Source: Actinomycetes bacterium
GTDB taxonomy: Bacteria > Actinomycetota > Acidimicrobiia > Acidimicrobiales > SZUA-35
Length of the DNA: 64,000 bases
Reading direction: 5' to 3'
Assembly: GCA_024280015.1 (NCBI GenBank)
Contig: JAJRQY010000157.1
Span: 1 to 64,000 of the forward strand
Shown piece after piece: positions 50,496 to 58,745 of the stretch. Positions within the stretch are counted from its first letter, which is position 1; each line of letters opens with the position of its first letter. The notes beneath the pieces were generated by a model. That model did no database searches, had not been told where the DNA came from, and saw nothing but the letters and a program-made list of their open reading frames with translations. The translations under genes were made by a program, and so were the position numbers.

Positions 50496-52796
50496 CTATT
50501 CTTCGTCGCCCATGGCGTCCTGAAGAGCCAGTTCCAGCTCTTCTAACAAGCCCTCATCCGCAATCTTCTCACCGTGAACATCACGAAGATAGAAGCAATC
50601 AACTGCTTCGGGCCCAAGGGTCTGGACCTTGGCGCTACGAATCGTCAGTTCCAACTCATTAATCGCTCGCGTCAACCGGAACAGCAATCCAATGGTGTCG
50701 GGCGCGTGCACATCAACAACAGTGGCCCCTTCGGAGATGGTGTTATCAACATTGACCAGCCGACGAGCAGGCTCCGCTGCCAACCGTCTGCGGTATCGAC
50801 GATAGGCATGGGCACGCTTGGCCACCCGCGCCGTCAGGGCCAACTGACTGTCCAGAGCGAGCTCGACCAGGCCAGTGACCTTGTCCCAGTCAACGGGCCC
50901 ACTGTGTGGTTCTTGCACGATGAACTGACAAACCGCCATACCGTCATCGTCGCTAAACGCTGCGGCGTCCAACACCTCAAGACCACTCAAGGCAACGACT
51001 CCAGCCACCCGACCAAAGAGCCAGTCAACGTCCTTGGCAATGACCGTGAGCTTGGTCCGCTTGCCGACGATCGACTGCTCACCAAGAGCCATCATGGTCA
51101 GCAGTTTCTCTCCGGGAAAATCTGGTGTTACCTCGTCTACTTCTCCGCCAGCCAATACATGGCTGGTTCGGGTAACCAGATCTTGGAGGAGCCCGGCCTT
51201 CCAGGATCCCCAGGCCGACGGACCAGTGGCAATCGAGTCAGCCTGGGTCAACGCGGCCAAGAGAAACAAGAAGTCCTCGGTTCGCACCGCGGCAGCAACG
51301 GCACGAATCGTCCCGGCATCAGAAATATCGCGTCGGGTGGCGACATCAGGTAAGAGCAGGTGATGACGACATAGGTCGATCAGCACACCGACGTCGCTTG
51401 GCGGATATCCCATCCTGGTGCCGATCGTGGCGATCAGCTCCATCCCAACCTCAGTGTGGTCACCGGGCAGCCCCTTACCAATGTCATGCAGCAGCGCTCC
51501 GACAACGAGAAGGTCCGGGCGGGCAACATCTTCAATCAACTCAGCCGCGTTGGCCGCTGCTTCGACCAGGTGCCGATCAACGCTGTAGGTGTGCAGCACA
51601 TTGCGCTGAGGCTTCGCCTGCACATTCGCCCATTCTGGGATGAGTCGGATCATCAATCCGAAGTGATCCAGGTCCTCAACAACTGGAATAGCACTGTGAC
51701 CAGCCATGAACAGGCCTGCGAACAGATCTCTGGCCTTCTCCGGCCAAGGCACTGGTAGATCCAGGGCGTAGTCGCGCAGATGACGCAGCGTGCGTCGCCC
51801 AATGGCGTTGCCTGTTCGAGCTGCCGCTTCGGCAACTCGCAGTATCAACAACTCATCCGAATCAGGGGAGATCTCTGGACGAAGCTCAACTTGCGCATCG
51901 ACCAATTCGAGTTGCGCGCTGATTGGTACGGGATGGCTTCTTCGCTGAGGAAGGATGCGCTCGCGAGACCAGCGACGCCACGCCTCATCGCTATACCAGG
52001 CAATACGTCTGGCACCTTGAGCCAGTCGATACATCAAGACTTGGCCGTCGCTGTCGCCAAGGGCTTCGGCGACACCATCTTGGTCATCGAGCGACAGTAC
52101 ATCACCAGCCCGCCCGCGGAGCCGGTGAAGCTCGACCCGCACCTCAGTCAGCACGCGGGCTTCGTTGTGAAGCTCACTCAATGAGACACTGGCGAATCCA
52201 GGGCAAGCCCGTTCGGCCCAAGCCAAAGTATGCAAGTCGCGGAGACCTCCTCGACCTTCCTTCAGCTCAGGTTCGATGGTGAAGGCAACGTCGCTTACCT
52301 GGAAGTGGCGACTCACGACTCGTTCACTTAGTCGTTCCATCATCTCATCGACATGCTCGCTCCACAGCGTCTCCGTCGCCTCCTGCATCTCACGAAACAA
52401 GGCAAAGTCACCGGCTATGTAGCGGCAGCTCATCAGGGCTGTTGCGTGATCAAGCTCCTTCATCGCCAGTTCGATCGACTCCTCGATCATGAAGAGGCCA
52501 TGCCCGAGCTTGATCCCTCGATCCCAGACCGGATACCAAAGCTTCTCTGCTACTTCGCCAATACCGTCTTGCCCACGATGCATCAGCATCACGTCAAGGT
52601 CGCTGTATGGCCACAGCTCACCCCGTCCGTACCCACCGATAGCGATGAGGGCAACATCGTTTTCACCCAGGTCCGACCCAAGCAATGCCTGAGCGAACAG
52701 CTCACGAAACCACTCATCGGCGGCAGCACGATGCGCGTGCACGTACTCCCAACCCTTTAGTTCAGGGTCCTCGAAAAGGATTGTTTTCTTGTCCAC
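50496..52796 (-). CDS. glnD: PII uridylyl/adenylyltransferase GlnD
   Basis: A 766-residue GlnD. The nucleotidyltransferase site is GGYGRGELWPYSDLDVML (about residues 54-71), then the GlnD-specific region ELKEGRGGLRDLHTL, the HD domain with HTYSVDRHLVEAA and LLHDIGKGLPGDHTEVGMELI, and two ACT domains at the end (from about 590 and 695). It modifies and demodifies PII according to glutamine level; in actinobacteria the modification can be adenylylation. Neither glnB/glnK nor amtB is in the window, so it is an orphan locus. The following hypothetical gene lies 21 bp upstream. Confidence 0.93.
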   Translation of the reverse strand: MDKKTILFEDPELKGWEYVHAHRAAADEWFRELFAQALLGSDLGENDVALIAIGGYGRGELWPYSDLDVMLMHRGQDGIGEVAEKLWYPVWDRGIKLGHGLFMIEESIELAMKELDHATALMSCRYIAGDFALFREMQEATETLWSEHVDEMMERLSERVVSRHFQVSDVAFTIEPELKEGRGGLRDLHTLAWAERACPGFASVSLSELHNEARVLTEVRVELHRLRGRAGDVLSLDDQDGVAEALGDSDGQVLMYRLAQGARRIAWYSDEAWRRWSRERILPQRRSHPVPISAQLELVDAQVELRPEISPDSDELLILRVAEAAARTGNAIGRRTLRHLRDYALDLPVPWPEKARDLFAGLFMAGHSAIPVVEDLDHFGLMIRLIPEWANVQAKPQRNVLHTYSVDRHLVEAAANAAELIEDVARPDLLVVGALLHDIGKGLPGDHTEVGMELIATIGTRMGYPPSDVGVLIDLCRHHLLLPDVATRRDISDAGTIRAVAAAVRTEDFLFLLAALTQADSIATGPSAWGSWKAGLLQDLVTRTSHVLAGGEVDEVTPDFPGEKLLTMMALGEQSIVGKRTKLTVIAKDVDWLFGRVAGVVALSGLEVLDAAAFSDDDGMAVCQFIVQEPHSGPVDWDKVTGLVELALDSQLALTARVAKRAHAYRRYRRRLAAEPARRLVNVDNTISEGATVVDVHAPDTIGLLFRLTRAINELELTIRSAKVQTLGPEAVDCFYLRDVHGEKIADEGLLEELELALQDAMGDEE

Positions 52797-52817
52797 TATT
52801 CGCCCCTGTTCATCACA

Positions 52818-53351
52818 TTATTCGGCCCTTCGGCGCTGAATATGGATGTGTGCTTTTGCCGCCCCCCAAAGGAGGGACGCCTGTTGAACCTCATCTCCGA
52901 AGTCACCATAACTAGCGGGAGTCAGGTCGTACCAGTCCTCGGGGTGGAGCCGGGCTGCATCTCGATCTCGATTGACGGAGGGCACACCGGCTTGATGCAG
53001 GATCTTTGTCACCAGAGGAACAGTCTGGCGGAGGATGGCCAGCGGGGTCGTTCGTTGCTGATCGATGTCTTGATCAAGGAAGCTGCGGAGCTGGATCATC
53101 ACATGGGTTGAGGCCTCACGTTCTGCGGCCTCAGTTTCTGATTGCAGCTCGAGGAGTTGGTCGGGGTCCAGGAATTTTCCAAGCGACTCCCGGATCCATC
53201 GTGGCAACCCAATATCGATCTGATTGGCCAGATCTTCGGCAAAGGCTAGCAACCGTTCTTGGTCCGATGCAGTTGCTGCTTGAGGGTCCGAGTGAGGGGA
53301 GGATGATTTTGAAGGGTCTGTCACTGATCCCAAGTCCCTAGCCGTACTCAC
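52818..53351 (-). CDS. conserved hypothetical, helical, between S1-protein and glnD genes
   Basis: A protein of up to 177 residues, mostly helical: RLLAFAEDLANQIDIGLPRW, FLDPDQLLELQSETEAAERE and HEDWYDLTPASYGDFGD-like sequence near the C-terminus (HPEDWYDLTPASYGDFGDEV). I do not recognise a named family. The frame opens with GTG 53351, overlapping the end of the S1 gene by 14 bp; a second GTG at 53324 after GGGATCA is an alternative start. It is probably co-transcribed with the S1 protein and glnD. Confidence 0.6.
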   Translation of the reverse strand: MSTARDLGSVTDPSKSSSPHSDPQAATASDQERLLAFAEDLANQIDIGLPRWIRESLGKFLDPDQLLELQSETEAAEREASTHVMIQLRSFLDQDIDQQRTTPLAILRQTVPLVTKILHQAGVPSVNRDRDAARLHPEDWYDLTPASYGDFGDEVQQASLLWGAAKAHIHIQRRRAE

Positions 53352-54651
53352 TACTTACCGCCTGGCGAATGGAGAGCTCAATTCGACGACGCTTCCGATC
53401 CACCGATAACACCTTTACCCGAATCTCCTCACCCGGGGTCACGACTTCTTCGGGAGCCGATACTCGATACTCGCTCATCTCTGAGAGGTGAACAAGACCT
53501 TCGACACCACCAACATCGACGAATGCGCCGAAGTCGACGAGCCTGGTGACCGGACCGGTCACAACCTCGCCGACAGGAACCGCGGCGAAGGGATCCTCCG
53601 TGAGCTGTCGAATAGACAACGACACTCGTCGTTTCTTCACCTTCACATCAAGGATCTTGACCAAGACTTCGTCGCCAACACTCAAGGCGTGCTTTGGGTG
53701 CCCGACTCTCTTCCAGGACAGCTCCGACAAATGGACAAGACCGGTGACGCCACCGAGATCGACGAAGGCCCCATAGTCAACCAAGGAAGCCACCGTTCCC
53801 TGTCGTTCTTCCCCGACCGCTAAGCCAGTGAGGAGGTCATGGACAGCCTTGCGCTGTTCCTTCAACAAGAGCGATCGGCGAGACAAGACCAGCCGCTCCT
53901 TTGCGACGTCAAGTTCCAAAACCTTGAGCTGGATGGTCTGGTCCTTGAAGCTAGCCAGGTCCGTTGTTGGCTCAAGGCTCAGGTGTGAAGACGGCACGAA
54001 TCCTCGCACTCCAACGTCAACGACTAGACCGTTCTTGCTGACACCGGTCACCTTTGCTGACACCGGTTCATGGGCTTCGGCAGCAGCCACAATCTTGTCC
54101 CAAGCCTGTTTCTTCAGGGCCCAGGAACGGGATAGGACTACCCGTTGCTGAGGGTCCTCTCTGGCCAGAATGGCACCTTCAGCCCGGTCACCGACGTTGA
54201 AGATCGTGGTTGGGTCTGAGCCTGCCTCATCGATATTGCGGCGATTGATGACCGCCGGGCGGCCGTCGTCGAGCTTGAGCACAACTTCATCGACCGAAAC
54301 CGCCCCGATGAGGCCGCCTACAATCTTTCCCGAATCACCAGTGATGACCTTGGCGCCATCGGGGGTCGCTGCGGGCGGTGGAACTGAAGAGGCCGTGTCA
54401 CCAATGGACGGGGCCGTGTCACCAACCGACGGGGCCGTGTCACCAACCGACGGGGCCGTGTCACCAACCGACGGGGCCGTGTCACCAACCGACGGGGCCG
54501 TGTCACCAACCGACGGAACTGATTCCGTCTTGGTTGAGGAGGGAGAATCGGCCATCGCCTCAGACTCAACAGGAGCTTCCGGTTCTGCCATCCCTGTTGG
54601 CTCGGCCTCGGCTCCTGGGTCTTGGGTTGCACCGTCGGAAAGCTCAGTCAC
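53338..54651 (-). CDS. S1 RNA-binding protein, four S1 domains (rpsA-like)
   Basis: A 437-residue protein. Residues 1-90 are a disordered acidic leader with six heptad repeats of SVGDTAP type; then four S1 domains follow, ending in VVLSRSWALK, LVLSRRSLLL, VSLSIRQLTE and IELSIRQAVS. Domains 3 and 4 (DYGAFVDLGGVTGLVHLSEL and DFGAFVDVGGVEGLVHLSEM) are the most canonical. Actinobacterial ribosomal protein S1 also has four domains, so this may be rpsA itself or a paralogue; I leave the symbol blank. The start is GTG 54651 without a good Shine-Dalgarno, and a Met at codon 21 is an alternative. Confidence 0.82.
   Translation of the reverse strand: MTELSDGATQDPGAEAEPTGMAEPEAPVESEAMADSPSSTKTESVPSVGDTAPSVGDTAPSVGDTAPSVGDTAPSVGDTAPSIGDTASSVPPPAATPDGAKVITGDSGKIVGGLIGAVSVDEVVLKLDDGRPAVINRRNIDEAGSDPTTIFNVGDRAEGAILAREDPQQRVVLSRSWALKKQAWDKIVAAAEAHEPVSAKVTGVSKNGLVVDVGVRGFVPSSHLSLEPTTDLASFKDQTIQLKVLELDVAKERLVLSRRSLLLKEQRKAVHDLLTGLAVGEERQGTVASLVDYGAFVDLGGVTGLVHLSELSWKRVGHPKHALSVGDEVLVKILDVKVKKRRVSLSIRQLTEDPFAAVPVGEVVTGPVTRLVDFGAFVDVGGVEGLVHLSEMSEYRVSAPEEVVTPGEEIRVKVLSVDRKRRRIELSIRQAVSSEYG
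54395..54520 (-). repeat. six 21-bp tandem repeats inside the S1-protein gene
   Basis: Six contiguous 21-bp units run from 54395 to 54520 in frame, coding (S)VGDTAP heptads. Units 2-5 are identical at DNA level, while unit 1 differs at two bases (ATG for CCG) and unit 6 in its last bases. The identity points to recent slippage or unequal crossing over, so the copy number probably varies between strains. Confidence 0.95.
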
Positions 54652-54700
54652 ACAAAGGAGAGTAGGCCGCGCTCGGGCCCCGCGTCACCTCAATCCCGGA

Positions 54701-55681
54701 TCAGTCCCACCAGGCGGCCATGGGACTGTCAGCCAAGATGGTCTCAATCTCGTCAATCTCATCAGTCGAGAGAGACTGTTTCCAGGCCGAAGCGACCTGT
54801 TTCGGGTCAAGCTTGCCCCACACGGACTGTTCCAATCCTTGCTCAACCAGTGCCGAGACGTCCGGTGTCCACTCGAGCCCGAACAGCTCATACGCCGCCT
54901 TGGCGTGAGGCATTGGATTGCTCGTCATTTCTTCAAAGATGATCCGCATGAACTTCGGATTGTCCGCTCCGGCCTCCTCGATCGATTCATTGACAAAGCG
55001 CCACATCCATGTCTGGCTGGCCGCCTGACTCATCTCGTCGATCGACCCGAATCGCTCCCTCCAAACTGCATCATCAGCAGCGATTAGGCGCAGGTGGTCA
55101 CGAGTCAAAGCGAGCTCACGCTCTGGGTCGGACTTCGCTAGGAAACGTTTGGCGAACGAGGCGTAGCGGCCACACGGATGCCGCACGATATTGATGACTG
55201 GAACGTCCTGACGCTCTCCCAGTATCCACCGGACCAGAAGTGGAACCTGGTTGACCTTGATAATCGTGTACGCCTTCGCCAACTCTTCCGAACTTCCAAG
55301 AATTGACGGCAGGCTCCAGATATGGCCGTCCAACTCACGCAAGATCGTCTTTCCCAACAGACTCCGGACCTTTGGCCGGGCCATGAGTGGCGGCAGTCCG
55401 GCCTTGTGTGCCCAGTCGTGCAGGTAATGCTTGTTGACAGTGAGTCGGTGGTCGCGCTCACCGGTTGTCATACAGGTCTCGCTGGCAACGGAGTCCCAAG
55501 ACTTGCTCAGCTTGTCACTATCAGTCAGCCTCCACAATGGGGGAAGTCGCTCAAATGGAGAACCGGGGATGACATTGGGTTCGTTGCGACAAAAGGTCTC
55601 TTGGGACGCATCAAGGACGTCCAACACCCAGTTCGTTCCGGACCGCCCTTGACCCGTGACAATTGCGTACCGACTCAACAC
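54701..55681 (-). CDS. sulfotransferase-family protein
   Basis: A 326-residue protein with the PAPS-binding 5-prime phosphosulfate loop VTGQGRSGTNWVLDVLDAS at the N-terminus and the 3-prime phosphate motif VINIVRHPCGRYASFAKRF in the middle. It transfers sulfate from PAPS to an alcohol, lipid or glycan; the acceptor is unknown. No PAPS synthesis gene is in the window. It lies 49 bp upstream of the S1 gene start in the same direction. Confidence 0.85.
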   Translation of the reverse strand: MLSRYAIVTGQGRSGTNWVLDVLDASQETFCRNEPNVIPGSPFERLPPLWRLTDSDKLSKSWDSVASETCMTTGERDHRLTVNKHYLHDWAHKAGLPPLMARPKVRSLLGKTILRELDGHIWSLPSILGSSEELAKAYTIIKVNQVPLLVRWILGERQDVPVINIVRHPCGRYASFAKRFLAKSDPERELALTRDHLRLIAADDAVWRERFGSIDEMSQAASQTWMWRFVNESIEEAGADNPKFMRIIFEEMTSNPMPHAKAAYELFGLEWTPDVSALVEQGLEQSVWGKLDPKQVASAWKQSLSTDEIDEIETILADSPMAAWWD

Positions 55682-55784
55682 CCAGCTCCATTCATTTCAC
55701 TTTCCTCCACAGAAAGGACTCCTCCAAGTCATCCACAACCATAGGACTAGCGCGATCGTGGTATGTGGGGCAAAACACCCAGAT

Positions 55785-55804
55785 ACTAGGTCCAAAGACC
55801 TAGT
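55785..55804 (-). terminator. possible weak terminator after fdhD
   Basis: ACTAGGTC (55785-55792) and GACCTAGT (55797-55804) form a perfect 8-bp stem with a 4-base loop, 29 bases past the fdhD stop. In the minus direction it is followed by a sequence with TGTTTTG about 8 bases later. The U-run is short and distant, so termination is only possible. Confidence 0.4.
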
Positions 55805-55833
55805 GGGCCGGATGGACTGTCGTCTCCGCTTCG

Positions 55834-56628
55834 CTAATCGACGGGGCTGTACAAGGTCGAGCTATCCCCGCGGGCGAAACCCAGCATCGTCAGACGAGCC
55901 CGCCTGGCGGTTGCGACCGACAGCGATGATCCTCCTGACACCGCAACCAGGGCACTGAAACCGGCAGCCCATGCCTTCTGCACCATCTCAAAAGACGCTC
56001 GGCCGGTCACAAAGAGCGCTAGATCCAGGGCGGGCAACTCGCCGTCCAGTAGGTGCCGCCCGATGACCTTGTCGACAGCATTGTGCCTACCAATGTCCTC
56101 CCGAATGCTCAACATGTTTCCCGCTCGGTCAAAACTGGCCGCAGCATGGGAGGCCCCGGTTGTCTCGAACAGCTTCTGATGAGGCGCTGCTCGCTCCGGA
56201 AGTGACTGGAGCATTCCGATATCCCACGGCTCATAGGGAGGGAGAACTCGAAGTCGTTCCGTTAATTCGCCAATGGCCTCGACTCCGCAAATGCCGCAAG
56301 AGGACGAGATGGATCCGAGTCGAGGGGTTGGCTCAGGGGCCTTGCCGCCCGTTTCGACGGTGACAACGTTGAAATCGGAATCTACCGGCGCGCTCGTGCC
56401 GCAATAGCGAATCCCGGTGACTGCTGCACCGCCAAGAACCCCTTCAGTTAGGCAGAACCCGGCTGCAAGCTCAAAGTCGTTGCCGGGGGTTCGCATGGTT
56501 GAACTGATCTGAGTTCCGTCCAGTTGGATGACCATGGGCTCTTCGACCAGAAGATTGTCCGGGATTCGACGAATGCCTGACTGATCAACTCGTTGGCTAA
56601 TCAGCGACTGGGTTCGGGATCTCACCAT
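55834..56628 (-). CDS. fdhD: FdhD, sulfurtransferase for molybdenum enzyme maturation
   Basis: A 264-residue FdhD. The sulfur-transfer cysteines are Cys111 and Cys114 in SSCGICGVEAIG; EEPMVIQLDG and RTPGNDFELAAGFCLTEGV are the usual N-terminal blocks, and SIREDIGRHNAVDKVIGRHL is the most conserved helix. FdhD passes sulfur from IscS to the bis-MGD cofactor of formate dehydrogenase-type enzymes. No formate dehydrogenase is in the window. I start at ATG 56628; the frame runs upstream through a terminator-like hairpin and is not like FdhD there. Confidence 0.92.
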   Translation of the reverse strand: MVRSRTQSLISQRVDQSGIRRIPDNLLVEEPMVIQLDGTQISSTMRTPGNDFELAAGFCLTEGVLGGAAVTGIRYCGTSAPVDSDFNVVTVETGGKAPEPTPRLGSISSSCGICGVEAIGELTERLRVLPPYEPWDIGMLQSLPERAAPHQKLFETTGASHAAASFDRAGNMLSIREDIGRHNAVDKVIGRHLLDGELPALDLALFVTGRASFEMVQKAWAAGFSALVAVSGGSSLSVATARRARLTMLGFARGDSSTLYSPVD

Positions 56629-56889
56629 GGTTGAGGATTCTAGAGGAAACAAAAATGGACCGGCCGACGGGGGTAAACCCGTCGGCCGATATTTCCCGGT
56701 TCCCGCCAAGAATTGTCCTTTGCGTGGGGAGGAGTCATACACCCTCACCACGACACAAGTAGTTTCGGCAGCATCTGCCCAATTCCTAAGCCAAATAGTC
56801 CAAACGACCGCCAGGATGAGTCAGTCGTATCACTTGCCGACCCAGATCCGCCCGCACTTCGATGACGAAAGGCACACTAAGGGGACTGG
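56629..56889 (-). promoter_or_regulatory. 261-bp leader region of fdhD
   Basis: No gene is seen between the glycerate kinase stop and the fdhD ATG. The region holds a GC-rich terminator-like hairpin close to fdhD and a preceding GGCGGGAACCGGG segment in the minus direction. The length and the hairpin placement would suit an attenuator or riboswitch, but I could not match it to a known class. Confidence 0.4.
56647..56688 (-). terminator. terminator-like hairpin in fdhD leader
   Basis: Bases 56661-56671 and 56678-56688 form a perfect 11-bp GC-rich stem with a 6-base loop. In the minus direction it is followed, after five bases, by TTTTTGTTT. It ends 19 bases before the fdhD ATG. It may end the glycerate kinase transcript or control read-through into fdhD. 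Confidence 0.6.
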
Positions 56890-57885
56890 CTAGCGACGGC
56901 CTAGCCGCTCGGTAACCACGTCACCAACCAGCTCAACAGTCCTGGTCATTGCCGCATCATGGCCGAATTGCTCTGTGAGTGACACGACATCTATCCCGTC
57001 TGGGATCTCGACCGACGGATCTCGATCACCAACAATGGCCAGGGTCTCGCATCCTTCATTTCTAGCCCAGCGGGCAACGCCACCAATAACCTTGCCGGTG
57101 AAGGATTCGGCATCCAAATAGCCCTCACCGGTCACAACCAGATCTGCGTCCGCGCACAGCAGATCAAAGTCCAATGACTCGGCCAAGACATCAAAGCCCG
57201 ACTGCATCCGTCCCCCAACAGCAAGCAATCCACCGGCTAGGCCTCCCGCAGCCCCAGCCCCAGCAATGGTCGAAACATCGAAGTCATAGTCTCGCTGGTA
57301 GGCCATCGCCAGTTGTTCCAGTCGCCGGGTCAGCAGCCTTACCTGAGCTGGGCTGGCCCCCTTCTGTGGGCCAAACACTTTGGCTGCATCGACAAACTGG
57401 GTGGATACGTCGGCGGCAACAACGAGATCCACCCGCTTCAGTGCAGCCTTGGACGGCAAGGCTCGAAGCGCTCCCCCGCCACCATCGGTGGTGGCCGAGC
57501 CGCCCATCAGTATGTGAATAGTCGTTGCTCCCAGCGACATCGCCCGATCAATCAACTCGCCGGTTCCAAACGTATCCGCCCGTAGTGGATCGTTTCCTTC
57601 CTTGCCGCCGGCCAGCAGCAATCCGGAGGCTTGGGCCATCTCGATATAGGCCACCGGCCCGTCAAGCCGCCATCCTGCATCGACTGGATCCCCGAGGGGG
57701 CCAGCGACGGTGGCAGTCTTATTTGCTCCTCCGAGCACGGCAAGTGAGCCTTCACCCCCATCAGCTAGGGGAGCCTTCGTAGACATCCAACCATTTGATA
57801 ACGCCGCGGCAGCTGCCCCGTCCACCAGGTCCTGGGCGGTGGCAGTGCCACGGAACTTGTCAAAGGCGAAAAGCGCGCGGGGCAT
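56890..57885 (-). CDS. glycerate kinase (GarK/GlxK family)
   Basis: A 331-residue glycerate kinase of family 1. Diagnostic parts are FAFDKFRGTATAQDLVDGA, PLADGGEGSLAVL, IEMAQASGLLLAGGKEGNDP, MGGSATTDGGGGALRAL and VTGEGYLDAESFTGKVIGGV. It phosphorylates D-glycerate, feeding glyoxylate, allantoin or sugar-acid breakdown into central metabolism, which would suit a purine-degrading organism. It lies 18 bp after the LytR_C gene. Slightly shorter than the usual 370-380 residues. Confidence 0.9.
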   Translation of the reverse strand: MPRALFAFDKFRGTATAQDLVDGAAAAALSNGWMSTKAPLADGGEGSLAVLGGANKTATVAGPLGDPVDAGWRLDGPVAYIEMAQASGLLLAGGKEGNDPLRADTFGTGELIDRAMSLGATTIHILMGGSATTDGGGGALRALPSKAALKRVDLVVAADVSTQFVDAAKVFGPQKGASPAQVRLLTRRLEQLAMAYQRDYDFDVSTIAGAGAAGGLAGGLLAVGGRMQSGFDVLAESLDFDLLCADADLVVTGEGYLDAESFTGKVIGGVARWARNEGCETLAIVGDRDPSVEIPDGIDVVSLTEQFGHDAAMTRTVELVGDVVTERLGRR

Positions 57886-57903
57886 GTCAGCGACTAGTTC
57901 GGG

Positions 57904-58494
57904 CTAGATATTGATTACGCCGTCATTGCCGACCCGCACAATTACGTTTGCGCCCTGTGTGTCCGCGATGGGGGAATCGTTGGGATCAAAGGCGAACACG
58001 GTTGTCTCGACCGGGACACCAAAAGCAGCGGCGACAGCTTGGGCCTCGACTTCAAATCCTTCGGTGTAGAGAATCACCGACTTAGCAGGACTCTTGGCAT
58101 TGTCGGGGGTAGCCGTTGCATAGCCCAACCCAGACAACATGTCACTACCGCGACCCGCTACTCCATTCAGGCCAGCTCCGTTGAGGACAAGAACCAATAC
58201 TTCAGCCGGAGCCCGGGGCCCTGTTGACTCGGCCACAGTGGTCTCGGAGGTTCCAGAATCGTCTTCGCCATCAACTGTTGTGACCACTCCAACCGCAGAA
58301 TCCTCAGCTTGGGTCGTTGTGGTCGTTGTGTCACCGTTGCCAAGAGGAGCAACCGCATCGTTGGAATCCAGCCCCTTGGTCATCAGGAGGGCCCCAACAA
58401 TGACAGCCAAGACGACTACCGCGATACCGCGACCAGCATTCGCTCCAGCTGACTTTCCGAAACCGCCACCCGCCTCGTGCGCCCCTACTGCCAT
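57904..58494 (-). CDS. membrane-anchored LytR_C-domain protein
   Basis: A 196-residue protein with one membrane segment at about residues 20-40 (GIAVVVLAVIVGALLMT), a Thr/Ser/Glu-rich extracellular linker and a C-terminal LytR_C domain (VLVLNGAGLNGVAGRGSDML, GYATATPDNAKSPAKSVILY). The domain accompanies LytR-CpsA-Psr cell-wall ligases, but no LCP catalytic domain is present. ATG 58494 (MAVGAHEAGG) follows GGAG and is preferred over the upstream frame to 58551, which runs through the tandem repeat. Confidence 0.8.
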   Translation of the reverse strand: MAVGAHEAGGGFGKSAGANAGRGIAVVVLAVIVGALLMTKGLDSNDAVAPLGNGDTTTTTTQAEDSAVGVVTTVDGEDDSGTSETTVAESTGPRAPAEVLVLVLNGAGLNGVAGRGSDMLSGLGYATATPDNAKSPAKSVILYTEGFEVEAQAVAAAFGVPVETTVFAFDPNDSPIADTQGANVIVRVGNDGVINI

Positions 58495-58509
58495 GTGTTC
58501 TCTCCACTC

Positions 58510-58543
58510 CGTGTTCGAAGATAAATCGTGTTCGAAGACAAAT
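58510..58543. repeat. 17-bp tandem direct repeat upstream of LytR_C gene
   Basis: Two adjacent 17-bp units (58510-58526 and 58527-58543) differ at one base; each contains CGTGTTCGAAGA. They lie 16-49 bases upstream of the chosen ATG. Each holds the palindrome TTCGAA, so a dimeric regulator could bind in tandem. It is not a LexA box. Confidence 0.6.
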
Positions 58544-58671
58544 CGTCCCACTCATCGAGCGAGGTCACGACCGAATCTGGCCGAGATATACCCCAGACAA
58601 TAGCCGTTGAAATGGTGAGAGATGAATATGTGTCGGTCGGAGACTCTGAAGGTTCTACACTGCTGTCTCCA

Positions 58672-58745
58672 GCCCGAATAGCTCAGTTGGCCAGAGCGCT
58701 GCTCTTGTAAAGCAGATGTCGTCGGTTCGAATCCGACTTCGGGCC
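58672..58745 (+). tRNA. tRNA-Thr (anticodon TGT)
   Basis: A complete cloverleaf: acceptor GCCCGAA/TTCGGGC, D arm GCTC-AGTTGGCCA-GAGC, anticodon stem CTGCT/AGCAG with loop CTTGTAA giving anticodon TGT (reads ACA), a five-base variable loop and T arm GTCGG-TTCGAAT-CCGAC. CCA is not encoded. A TACACT hexamer at 58656-58661 could be the -10 element. The 3-prime end abuts the stop codon of the convergent DUF4352-like gene. Confidence 0.97.

Noticed and set aside
54395-54520. Regular repeats that might be a CRISPR array
   Set aside because: Units are contiguous with no spacers, 21 bp long and in frame within a coding region; no cas gene is in the window.
58672-58745. tRNA-Thr as an integration site of a mobile island
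   Set aside because: No integrase and no duplicated tRNA 3-prime end were noticed nearby; the neighbours look like core genes.
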